This document shows, piece by piece, positions 40,591-51,919 of a DNA stretch of 64,000 nt. Source of the stretch: Steromphala cineraria (lineage: Eukaryota; Mollusca; Gastropoda; Trochida; Trochidae); contig OU744732.1 of assembly GCA_916613615.1 (NCBI GenBank), forward strand, positions 33,069,950 to 33,133,949. The letters are read 5' to 3'. A program made the position numbers and the translations under genes. How positions within the stretch are numbered: position 1 is the first letter of the stretch; each line of letters begins with the position of its first letter. The notes beneath the pieces are model-generated. The model ran no database searches, was not told where the DNA came from, and saw only the letters and a list, made by a program, of their open reading frames with translations.

Positions 40591-40841
40591 TAATAATAAT
40601 AATAATAACACTTTATTGTCATCAGTACATACATACATATTGGAAATTTTTCTTGTGCCGAAGCACCGGGCAGCCACAGTGCAGCGCCAGTTAAATCGTT
40701 GTTCTGCCTTTACAATGCTGAGTGTCAAGCAAGACAGCAACAACTCCCAACTTTTAACGTCTTTTGGTATGACGCGACCGAGAATCGAACCCCGGTCTTC
40801 CGGGTGACGAGCAGACACTCTACCACTGAGCTACGCCCCCG
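40591..40841 (-). mobile_element. tRNA-derived SINE, copy B only
   Basis: On the minus strand it starts GGGGGCGTAGCTCAGTGG (A box TAGCTCAGTGG, about 40,823-40,833) and has the B box GGTTCGATTC at about 40,782-40,791, the internal RNA polymerase III promoter of a tRNA head. A body of about 180 bp follows, ending in CAATAAAGTG and an (ATT)n tail (plus strand TAATAATAATAATAAC at 40,591). Copy A lacks it at 9,205-9,235. No clean target-site duplication is visible, because about a dozen bases of A are also missing at the junction. Confidence 0.85.
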
Positions 40842-42248
40842 TAGAATGATTTATGAATTGCATTTTCTTTACATTACAGAAGCATTGTCGCTTTTCAGCA
40901 TCTAGTTATATTTAAGCGGAATCTGGACCAAGTCCTAATTGGACGTGTCCTGAAGGGGCGGATACGTCGAGCTAAGACTCCACAGGGGTCAATGAAGAAA
41001 TCAAACTCATTATGATATCAGGACAGTTGTGAATGGGATTAGATTACAGTGACCAGTGCTTGTCTTTTAATGAAGGGTTAAGAGTCATTAACGATTAAAC
41101 TACAAACGTGGTGATGCAGACCTAAACGATAGGCTCTTTATTATCGTAAAAAGTATGAAAAAATGAGAAACAAATATCACTAATCTGTGAATTAATAGTA
41201 AAACTATATGAGCATTCCCTAATTTACCCCCAAATTGTAATCACTTGATATGTGATGAAAACTAGAGTTAACCAACCTGGCTTTGTTATCGATTACACCA
41301 TGGATTTAAGCTACATTATAGTAATAAGGATGGATTTGTTTTCGCATTTATATATTAAATCCCTCTCCCACACACACACACGTGCGCGATGTAACGTGGT
41401 TTTGCTCGACAATTTCTGAAATATTAGAAGTTAGGAACAAGAGTCACCAAAAGTTGACAAAACCCACTGATCGCCAATGAATTAGAATATCTACCTTAAA
41501 AATGGAATATTATGAAGAGAACAAAATCGTATATTTTTAACTTCATGAAAATCCAAAAATGTAAAGGCATGTTAAGCATTATACAGATGCTGACTGATCC
41601 ATAAGTCAAGAGTCCTGATAACAATAAAGATAACACAACACTTATTAAGTGGTTGCCACGGACATACACTGTAGTGGCTTTAATAGTGGTATCTAAGGTG
41701 ACGTTCTGACATAACGATTAACATTGTTAATGACAGTCCGTGGTTACTACGAGGCATACAGATGCTTTGATTTATCAAACATTTAGAGTCTCCCCTGAGT
41801 ACCAAATGGGTTGCAAAAAGATACTTGTGTTGGGTTGGGATTCTGGTGCAGATTAAAAGCTAATATACATACACTTTTGTTATCTAGAATATACCATTAT
41901 ATGTTTGGTAAGGTAATTTGAAATACCCTTTTTAAATGTTCATTTCTGCGGAATGCGATTTAAAATTGATTGATATTACAATCTAATTTTTTTTTTCGAC
42001 TAACGTGTCTCGAGGATTTTGTCACTGTAGAATCGAATGTGTTACATGTATTGAGTCAATGTTAATAGCACCGATCCACTATAAATAGTTAGTGGCTTGA
42101 CCCTGAGAGATCATACAAGTGATCTTTCTATTATAAAGCTTCTCCCTTGATCAATACGAAGACACAACGACATACAGAACTAGAAAAAGGAAGAGAAAGG
42201 GGAAGAGTGGGTAATAAGTTCTTTCCAATTCCATGAAAGGTTTCCCAG

Positions 42249-42465
42249 ATGACAAGGACACCTTCGCAGCAGTCTGTGTTCAATATGTGTTCTGCATGAC
42301 CAGCAGATACTACCAGAGGTCTGTTTATGTCAAATAGATTTGAACACTGATCCACGGCAGCTCGGCACCCACTGCGCAATGCCCCTCGACAATGACTTTT
42401 CTTAAGTAATTCTGTTATACTTTTCTCTGTGCTCTTCAAATTGGATAAAAAAAAATATATATATA
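42249..42465 (-). other. Possible exon or transported coding fragment, copy B only
   Basis: Within an otherwise AT-rich region this segment is GC-richer and replaces an unrelated ~100-bp stretch of copy A (10,679-10,780). On the minus strand about 65 codons are open and rich in Cys, Arg, Ala and Asp (SHCRGALRSGCRAAVDQC, then H-I-L-N-T-D-C-C-E). A T-rich tract followed by CACAG lies at its 5' side and AAG|GTGTCC near its 3' side, so a splice acceptor and donor are possible. I do not recognise the protein. The open frame extends by chance into flanking noncoding sequence. It could equally be part of an unknown repeat. Confidence 0.25.
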
Positions 42466-42880
42466 TATTCTTAGTATCTTTTGATGTGATATCACCAGTG
42501 GTAACAATTGCCAAATATAGCAAATAATGATTGTAAATATGGGAACTGTGGTACCACTTGTCATGTTGACAATGCAGTTGAATAGAAATAAGGTAAGAAC
42601 CTTGATAAAACACCGCCGTTTTGTCCATAATAATAATTGGCCTCTTGAGACAGCAATTTTCAACACTGATAAAGCACCTGTCAAACTTATAGCAGACATG
42701 CAAAAATAGCAATCCCAATAGAACAGAAGTTTACAGACATGATTGATGAATTTAGGAGAAAATGCTCTGAACAGGGTTAAGTGGGTTCATATTAATGTTA
42801 TCAGTGTAAGTAAATGAAAACAGTGTCACTGCGACAGTAGAAAGGTGCTGTTGAGGATTTACAAAACGGAATAATAAATA

Positions 42881-43072
42881 CACGATGCGTCTGATCAGCA
42901 CAACGTCTGCATCATTTAGTCCGGTTTTGTGAATTCAATTGATAATGACTTATAAGCTTATCATTAGTAGACTATGACTGGTCACTGTAGTCTTTTTTAT
43001 TCACGCTCTACAGACTCCTGAATAAGTTTTATTTATTGTATGCTTCTCCTGAGGTTTCTGGTCAGTCAAAGG
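42881..43072 (-). other. Micro-inverted segment in copy B
   Basis: This block is the reverse complement of A 11,660-11,855. For example, B CAACGTCTGCATCATTTAGT corresponds to A ..AATGATGCAGACGTTG, and B TTATTGTATGCTTCTCCTGA to A AGGAGAAGCATACAATAAAT. The flanks are forward: B up to 42,880 equals A up to 11,193, and B from 43,073 equals A from about 12,638. About 465 bp and 780 bp of A are missing on the two sides. Confidence 0.8.
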
Positions 43073-45029
43073 GACCTTATGTATTGTTAAATGTTAAAAT
43101 GAATAATTTTTGCTTAACCATGCTAAAGTCATGACCTTGCTCTGACCTTTGAGAGAATGTAGCTCAATTCTTCTTAAAATGTTGGACTTCTCCATAAATA
43201 ATATACATGTATATCAAATAAGAGCTTCATAGCACAGTAACAAGGATGTCGTGAACACCTATCGGTTTATTTTCTCTTCAAAGATGATCTTTACCAACTC
43301 AGAGCACAAAAACGTTTCAAGTAACCGTGATTACAAAGAAGTTTTTAGTGATCTACATGTATAATCACCAAAATGATGTTTGACCTTGAATGTGAACAAA
43401 AAGTAAATACCCTTAAGGTATAAGCAGTATGATATGCAAATACTCACTTTGATATTATATATTCTAAGATTGGGGATAAAATACTAAAAACAAAGACTTG
43501 GGAGTGAATCTAGGTTTACAGTCTAAGTTGTCAGCAATTTTTCAGCTATTTAAAACCGGGACGTTGCCACCCAAAAGAGAGTAGACATATCGGGGAACAG
43601 ATTTCAAATGTACTTTACGAACTCATTATTCCTTGACATGTTGAAATGCATTTTTATTAGAAGTGCAGTTGTATAAATGCTTGAGACATTCTTGGTAAAA
43701 CTGTGGTAAGGTGAGTTGATTTTATATATTACACCGCTTTCAAGAGTATTTCAAATATATCAAGGCTAATTTATAATCGCATGCTTAAAAGCCTGCAACA
43801 CTATTGTGGTTGTGCATTGTGGTGAAACATCGGCTGGAACGAATAGTTGCACTGCGCAGAAATTAAGTGTAATGTTGTACCCAAACTTTACTGTGTATAG
43901 AACAAAGTTGCAAATCCCCCGGCCGGATCCGAACTCATGGTAAGAGTAATGTTGTGTGTCCAGTAGTAAAAACCTCTTGAGACAGCAATCTACACCATTG
44001 ATCAAGCACCTGTCTATTAAAAGCAGCGGTTTTAAAAAATATTCCAACTAGTATAGAGTTTTAAAAAACATGATTGATTACTTAAGGACCAGTGTCTCTT
44101 TGGAGAGTTCAGTACGTTCTTAAAATGCAAATCTCTTCAGTAAACAGAAACCTAAACGTCTTGACAGAGCTGATTGCGATGGGCTAGTTATTTGTCATCA
44201 GATAAGTTTATTGTACGAAAGTGTCGACAAAGAATGAGTAAGTGAGTTGGACTTCAACGTGTTTTTTAACAATATTTTACTTACCAAACGTATTGAGATC
44301 GCCATCCAAATGAGAAAAGACACATCAGGGAAGAGAAGGAGGGATAGACATAGTGAGAGAGAGACTCAAAGTTGATTTTGCTTTTACCCGTTGATCTTTG
44401 GTGACCCTCGCTGGAGTATGTTAGCACGGGGAATTGAAAATGATAATTTTTTAAAAGTATGTAAATATAGATCTTAGTCATCCATTTATACAATAGGCTA
44501 AATGACGTCAGTCGTCATGTTAAGCGATGCTAAGTAGCGACCTTGACTGATAGCTTTATATCTAGCTGATGTCATCTGCAGTAACTTGTTGTGGTTACTT
44601 ATAATGTTCCACGTAATATTCTTAAATACGCGCATTTTTGACATGCAACTCCACCATACATCTATTGGACATGAACACATATTCAGTTTCATTGTCAGAC
44701 ATCTTCCCAGGCTCACTTTTGGAAGTTGATTGTCGAAATACACAAGCTCTTGAACTCTCTTCAACATTTGGCTCATCTTTATACGTTTACATACTGATTA
44801 TTGTCGATTTTCCTGTGTATGTAAGCCCCAGCTGGTAAAGCAACTCTCGGGGACGTGGAAGAACCATGCCTCGCTATGGTATTGAGTAACGATGTGGATT
44901 TGCGTCCGGCGACTGTCAATCCATAATCTATCAACCCATTCAACTTCTCCTGAAGATGCATCATGCTGTCTCTCCCTTCAAATCTTGATACAACCACAGT
45001 TTCTATGCACTACCGTGTTATTTGTAAAG

Positions 45030-45133
45030 GATATTAACCTGTCCCTAGGGTTTTATTGAAATGTAAACATGAGGGGTGAGGGGAAACCCCGAATGTTTAC
45101 ATTTCAATAAAACCCGAGGGACAGGTTAATATC
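45030..45133. mobile_element. Foldback element, copy B, shortened loop
   Basis: It has the same outer arms as 14,650-14,785 but is 104 instead of 136 bp. The central palindrome is missing and the arms meet at GGGAAACCCCGAATG. The result is an almost uninterrupted palindrome. Confidence 0.8.
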
Positions 45134-45381
45134 TGTCATATAAAGCGAAAGAAAGGACGAAAAACTCGGTAAAATATTGAAATATATAATAACACTGAAA
45201 GTATCGCACAAACGCAGCCAATCCTTGCAAGTTGTCTGTTTAACAGCAGCTCTTCACGAAAGACTTTAAATATACACTTTGCATACGATTTTAGAAATAA
45301 ATTTAATATATATTAACATTATGTATATAAAAATTACAGTGTCAGTGATGACACAACAAAATGAATATTTGCTGACAACAA

Positions 45382-45427
45382 GCCTCGGTAGCTAATAGAG
45401 GTTGCGGGTTCGAATCCCGCTTGAAAC
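45382..45427 (+). repeat. tRNA-like fragment, SINE-head relic (copy B)
   Basis: Orthologue of 15,034; B box GGTTCGAATCC intact, A box with GCTAATAG in place of GCTCATAG. Confidence 0.5.
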
Positions 45428-45892
45428 GTTAAATCAGAATTTGTTAAAAATTCTAATTTTACAAATCAATTTGTTTGTTTCGTAATGTTTACAAGTTATG
45501 AGTCTTGTATAAAATATAAAATATATAAAAAAGTAAAATAATTTTTTTAATTATTCTAGAATGTCCCTGGGATATTCTAGAATGTCCCGGTGAGAAGCGA
45601 TGTGACATTGAAAGCAGAATTACCCGAGAAAAGAATTACCTCCAAAATGACACGATTATGACACCTGAGGTTTATATGAAAAATTTAAGCCCACTAAAAC
45701 AATTTCGCATTGAAAGTGTGATTGATGTCATCGAGACCATTGCCGGACTTAGCTACATAGTACAGAAAAACAAAATGTAAATCATTAACGCTTAATTTAT
45801 TAACTTATCAAAGGCTCCTTGATAGACCTACTGCCATCGGCTATATATAGTATTATAGCATATAAAGCATGATCAATTGATAACGTAGTACC

Positions 45893-46125
45893 ACCATGTA
45901 TCAAGACAGGAAAACAGACACAGGGACACTATCATCATGTTACCCTCGTTAGGCTCCTCTTGTCTATCAATTGAAATGCTAAACCCCATGTGGTCGTCCG
46001 TGACAAAGGCATGTGGTCATTATGGTTTATTCTGGTCAACCCAACAGTATTGATGAACCATTAATCGATTATATGTGTGGGCAGTGTTTTGATAATGTCA
46101 CATGGCATTACCTACATGTATATCG
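45893..46125 (+). repeat. Dispersed repeat R1, first member in copy B
   Basis: Orthologue of 15,541-15,775, nearly identical. Confidence 0.75.
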
Positions 46126-46894
46126 CGCAAAATATGCTTTGACTATTTTTAACATTTTCAAAGATGAATTATCCAAGATGTTATATTTAAAAGCTTTTCC
46201 AAAGCTTGCTAATGGCTTAGACTGCGAATACTTATCAGTCACCCCCGATCTTGTTTTAAAGGGGTGGGATGAGCTTGGGCTTGGAACTGTTCTACACGCA
46301 GTTAGGTTAAAGTGCAATGCTACACTGAATTTGGTTTAAAGACATTTTTATTTCTCAAAAAGAAATTTGGATTGGCGAACAAGCCTCAAGGCTTATTTGA
46401 ATGCCTCTCCAATACAACACACATACAGCGTGTTACAAAATAGGAATACCAATTTAATGTGAATCTACCAAATAACTAGGTAACTGATATACATACATGT
46501 AGTCCTGACAATGTCATCTATACATTTGGATGTTGAGCGTGCCCGTTGCAATGTATTGCTGCGGTTTAGAGTAACAAATTTATTAACTTCTTTGAGGGGC
46601 ATTTAGAAGTTGGTTGATGAAGAAGAACAAGTCATTATGGATTACCACCATGGTTCGCTAGTACTAGCCGATGCTCCCAAGTATCATGGCAATGCATAGC
46701 CACAATAGCGTTGTGGGTTTTTTCCCTAGCAGTCGTGATATAAGTGAAATTCATTTGAAAGCAGCGTAACTCCAAAATCAACTCACATCACCTTGTTTTA
46801 AAATCATCAGTCTTGTTTTGCGTTGGCTGAATTCGAAATTTTAGCCAGTACAAAGAGTTCTTTGTCAGTCGTCTGTAGCCAGAGCTGTTTAATT

Positions 46895-47330
46895 GTTTTA
46901 TTATCTTCCACCAAATGAAGATTTTGGGGAGATTGAAATGACCTCCTGATGTCCGTCTGTGTGTGTCGGTGGTTCTTTCAGGAACATAACTCAGAAAGAC
47001 ATGTTATATATGGAACAATCATTGTGTGAAGAGATGCCATTTTGGACTTTTTTACTTTCATTATAACTCAACTTAAATTGTTTCAGGAACAGAACTCAGA
47101 AGATAAAAGGCTCATCTCATTGAAACTTGTACATGTACATGGAAAAATCATATTATGAAGGAATGGATTTTTTCAGTTTATAACTTCTTCCTACATTTAT
47201 TTTCCAGAGAAGAACCTAAGAAAAACTAAAAGGCCAACCCCTTTGAAACTTCATTAACAATCATCATGCTATGTGGTACATTCTGGAGTTTTCACACACC
47301 TCTCATTTATTTTGCATTTTCCAATGATGC
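46895..47330. repeat. Mollusc-like dispersed repeat, copy B
   Basis: Orthologue of 16,555-16,990, nearly identical. Confidence 0.5.
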
Positions 47331-48533
47331 ACAACTTTGACCTTGTCTCCAAATTAATAGGTAGTCCTGTACATCAGGATGTAATTATAACACAGTTTAA
47401 ATGGTTTAACACGTTTACAAAAATATAACTTCTAAAGAAATAACATTCCATAAAGTTTCGTAGGAGTGCGAATAAAACAGGTAAATGTAAACGTGTAAAT
47501 CCATTCATCCATCCAAGATCACAGTGAAGTACCATCTGAAAAAGCACAGGACAATCTGAAGGGATATTTTGACTTTGAAAGAAGTAAATTATACCAGTAA
47601 AAATAAAGACAAATGAGGGCAGCATTTGATTTGTAATGATAAGGGAAAGAACCCTTCTAATATTGCCAACTGCCTTTAAAAAACCTTGCGATTAGAATTA
47701 ATTCCTATAAGATAGATGAATGGATAACACTAAAGTCACGCAATCTTGCACATTGTATATACAAAGCGTCTGTCCAGCAATCTAAAAACAATCAAATTTA
47801 ACCTGTCTGTTTAAATGATGGATGTTTTAGTTTGTGGAATCCACTGCAAGGATCAGGTATCAATATGTTTCATAATAACCAGAGACAATTTTACAAAGTT
47901 CATAGAAACATTGTGAATGTACACCAACTTGTTGATAGATTCTACTATCGCATAGTCAAAGTTTCCGATCTATGAAGGAATACGTTTCTGTGATTTATCT
48001 GCGATTCTGTATATTACCTACATGTCTATTAGAAATAGTATTATATATGATACTTTAACACGTATCACTGGTCAGTTATGTTTATATTTAGCATTCAACT
48101 TAATAAGGATAATTACTGCAGAGTTCGAATTGCCAGAGATTATTAAACAAAACATTCCTAATTAACCTGATTTCTTTACCATGGAACAAGCACTTGATAA
48201 GAAGTTATTAAAAGCTAGGTATAAGCAATCAATCATCTTCAACTTACCAGTTTCGTGTTAAGTACCGTTATGTATGGAATGTGAAGATTTATTGTTAGAC
48301 GTAATATTTTTGTTAAACAATCTTTTCAAAATACAACACATTGATAAACTTCTTTACTTGTTTCACAGGACGTTAATCGGCTATTTCTGGTGGGAAAAGG
48401 GGCACGAAATAGCAAAAAACGTTGTGCGAAATAAAGAGATGATACATTTCATTTATTTGTATTACTGCATACATACCGTTGAAGAATGTCACTATCTTTA
48501 AAGAAATGAAATACAAATCAAACACAGCAAATA

Positions 48534-49410
48534 TACACAAAGAACTTAGTTAAGCACCACCCAATGTTTTCAGAAAAAGGCTTCTGCTAATAAACCATAC
48601 AAAGTTCCAGGTAACCAATTAGGGTTTTTGGATAGAACGATCATTTAGCAGAGTAGAAACGAAAACTTCACTCAATTTACGAGTCACTGTCTCTGGATAA
48701 ATGTTTTTATCCGGCTTGGTATTTTTGAAAATCCAAGATTACTTATATTTGAAAATGAAAGTCAATATTTTTTGCTGCAATGTGGTAACCATCTTTCTCT
48801 TGACTGAATTGATAATTTTTAGTAAGGACCTCTTAGCAAATGTTAGTCGTTGGAGCAGTATGAACCTTCAAAATCACAAAATGATCAAATATCAAATTTG
48901 AAAAAAGCTTCACTAAGAAAAAACTAGCCACTGTTTAAGAAAATGGCTTATCGATAGGGAGAAGAAGTGTTTGACCAACAAGTCCAACTCAAAGAATCTC
49001 AAATTTAATCACAGATTTGAAAGTTTTAGAAAAGTTCTCAATTATGGTTGAAAAAAGTACTGAAAATTTAATATCCTGCTATGCTCTTATCGTGCATGAT
49101 AAAAAATGTTTCTCTAATTAAGTGTCAACTAGGGATCAAAAATGTTATTTTTGATTTAAAAAATCCATAGTTTCATGCGTGGCCTCTCACCAATGACAAA
49201 AGTTTTATTTAGCCAAAATTCAGTGGTCTCACATTTTCATTCATATTTTCAATTATTTTGTATTATAATGGTTTTAACGTCAATTAAATAGTCAATGAAA
49301 CTGCAATTGTTATATCTAGAGTGGTCAATACATCAAATAAATCACAATATTCAAAGAGTTCCCAATTTCATTTTACAAAATGGCCGGTGCTTAATTAAGT
49401 TCTTTGTGTA
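48534..49410 (+). mobile_element. 877-bp TIR element, first copy (non-autonomous)
   Basis: The left end TACACAAAGAACTTAGTTAA.. and the right end ..TTAATTAAGTTCTTTGTGTA are inverted repeats of about 25 bp. TA dinucleotides flank both ends (48,532-48,533 and 49,411-49,412), consistent with a TA target-site duplication, although the AT-rich context makes the exact boundary ambiguous. Copy A has uninterrupted sequence at the matching place (about 18,060-18,095). The longest open frame inside is about 66 codons with no transposase motif, so the element would depend on a transposase elsewhere. TA duplication would fit the Tc1/mariner/pogo group, but the ends are not ones I can name. Confidence 0.85.
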
Positions 49411-49689
49411 TATATACATAATTATGTCTCAGAAATATTTTAACAGATAAGATTGTCAAAGGCTATACAGCGACTGGATACATTCTATCTAAATTGTTTA
49501 GTCCAAGAAAAGGACCAGAATAGACTTAATGATTCCAAATATTCATTAAAGTTGACTACATGGGGTTTCAACAGTGAAACCTAATGGGCACGTACACTAG
49601 TTCTGTTATTAATTGAATATTGTAGCTAATGTGATTCCTGGACTACTTATATACACTCAGGGTTAACAGAAACGATACTATATAAAATG

Positions 49690-50300
49690 CCTGAGATACG
49701 AGTGATAGTTACGGGATTATTTCATGTCTTAAATAGCTACCTGAACTAAGTTTTTAATTTCAAAGCTGTATCTGTTACTGCTTTTGAAAAACGTACCTTT
49801 CAAAAAACCCGTTTAAAAATCTCCTTAACTAGACCACATAGGAAGGTGAAAATGACCCATTTGCTTTTGCCTGCTCACAGACAAAATGCATGAACAAAAT
49901 AATTTCTATCAAGGTTTTTTTAAAATATTAATAACATCTTAATTTCATCAAATTTATTAATTTCTTATTGTTCTATTTCCAATTACAAAGATTACAACCA
50001 AAATATAATTTTTAAAAAGCTGTTTGGAACCCCTTGTGTTTTGGAACAGTCATACAATTATAAGTATCATAGTTTGATGTTTGAAATTGTGAGTACTTTA
50101 CAACTGATGTGTCAATCACAAGGGTTAATAGTCGCAATTCATTTACAACAAGATTTGGTTTTGTACTCTTTTGAAGAGTCAGTATCGTTTCTTTTGCCCC
50201 TGATTGTACTATGTGGTTACTCATTTTTCTCTTACAGGGAGATGTTTGTGTTCGTTGTGGCACATGTAATAGTGACCGAACGATCCCGATGTGTTCAAAT
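49690..50300. other. B-only segment of about 600 bp
   Basis: It lies between the two 877-bp elements and has no counterpart at the matching place in copy A (18,375-18,510 differs). It holds an 83-codon minus frame with nothing recognisable. I could not find terminal repeats. Confidence 0.4.
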
Positions 50301-50564
50301 TTAATAGATGGACACCTCGACTGCCCAGCCTAGCTAAAACATGAAACAAATCCAAATTCAAGGTTACATAAGTTTGATAATGCAGATAATAAATTTATGT
50401 CTATATATCAAAAGGTTTCTTAACTATATTGAAAAAAGCGAAACGTTGACTCAAATTGGGGAAACAATATCCTTCTTCAGACAGCTGACTTTGTCATGAG
50501 CTTCACGTGCTGCATGTGCTCTCCGCTGAAATTTCCAAGTGACCCTACGACCAAGATGAAAATA

Positions 50565-51441
50565 TACACAAAGAACTTAATTAAGCACCGCCCATTTTGT
50601 AAAATGAAAATGGGAGCTCTTTGAATATTGTGATATGTTTGATGTATTGACCACTCTAGATATAACAATTGCCGTTTTATTTATTATTTAATTGACGTAA
50701 AAATCCTTATAACACGAAATAAATGAAAATATGAGAAAAAATGTGAGACCACTGAAATTTGGCAAAATATAACTATTGTCTTTGGTGAGAAACCACGCAT
50801 GAAACTTTGGATTTTTTCAATCAAAAATAACATTTTTGATCCCTAGTTGACATTCAATTAGAGAAACCTTTTTTATCATGCACGATAAAAGCCTAGCAGG
50901 ACATTGAATTTTCAGTACTTTTTTCAACAACAATTGAGAAAATTTCGAAATTTTTCAAATCTGTGAGTGAATTTGAGATTCTTTGAGTTGGACTTGTGGG
51001 TCAAACAGTTCTTCTCCCTTTAAATAAGCCATTATCTTAAAGAGTCGCCAGTTTTTTCCTAGGGAAGATTTTTTCAAATTTGATATTTGATAATTTTGTG
51101 ATTTTGAAGGCTCATACTGCTCTAACGACTAACATTTGCTGAGAGGTCCTTACTAAAAATCATCAATTCAGTCAAGATAATTATCATTACCATATTGCAG
51201 CAAAAAATATTTAATTTCATTTTCAGTTATAAGTAAACTTGAATTTTCAAAAATATCAAGTTGGGGGAAATAAGTTATCCAGAGACAGTGAATCGTAAAT
51301 TGAGTGAAGTTTTCATTTCTACACTGCTAATTGATCGTTCTATCGAAAAACCCTAATTGTTGTTCTGGAGCCTTGTATGGTTTATTAGCAGAAGCTTATT
51401 TTCTGAAAACATTGGTGGTGCTTAACTAAGTTCTTTGTGTA
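50565..51441 (-). mobile_element. 877-bp TIR element, second copy, inverted
   Basis: It has the same length to the base as the element at 48,534 and reads as its reverse complement. For example, 51,290-51,441 mirrors 48,534-48,690, and 50,565-50,700 mirrors 49,270-49,410. Terminal repeats are TACACAAAGAACTTAATTAA.. and ..TTAACTAAGTTCTTTGTGTA, flanked by TA (50,563-50,564; 51,442-51,443). The two copies carry scattered differences including small indels that happen to balance in length. Copy A lacks this element; there a deletion-like junction at about 18,627 also removes the neighbouring sequence and the 5' end of the adjacent MITE. Confidence 0.85.
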
Positions 51442-51558
51442 TAGATTGCATGACCATTGTTGAAATGATCACAGTGTACATAACAAACAACTTTGGTTTA
51501 TACACATGGTACCAGTGTTTGTTCACGGTAAAGTTTAAACTAAGGACAAATATAACTG

Positions 51559-51910
51559 TAAAGGGGCAGTAGCATGTTTTAGGCGGAATATAAGGTGACG
51601 TCAAAACATGGAAATAAATTGGTCCAAATGAAAGACAATGTATTTCCATTGAATGAAGCAATAATAAATCAAATATATAATGCAAAGTTTATTCACTATG
51701 CAATACATTTTTCTTATGAATGAAATGAATGAATGGTGTTCACACAAAAATGGTTGGGATTTATGTGAATCTTTATTATTTGTTCTCTGACTCAGGATGA
51801 TTGGGTTGTGAAATGAGATTGTTAAAACTATCAAAATAATACTTTTTGTATTAACGTACAACTATCAGTAAGAAACTGAAAATATTATTTTTTAAATAAA
51901 AATGCCCCTA
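51559..51910. mobile_element. MITE of the same family in copy B
   Basis: The left terminus TAAAGGGGCAGTAGCATG is intact. The right terminus is decayed (ATGCCCCTA). It is orthologous to the truncated element at 18,628 in copy A, so this insertion predates the separation of the copies, unlike the one at 20,772. Confidence 0.75.
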
Positions 51911-51919
51911 TTTTCATTT

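Noticed and set aside
42131..42718. A single 195-codon gene on the minus strand
   Set aside because: Most of its length is sequence that is noncoding and frame-broken in copy A; only the central 42,249-42,465 part is distinctive.
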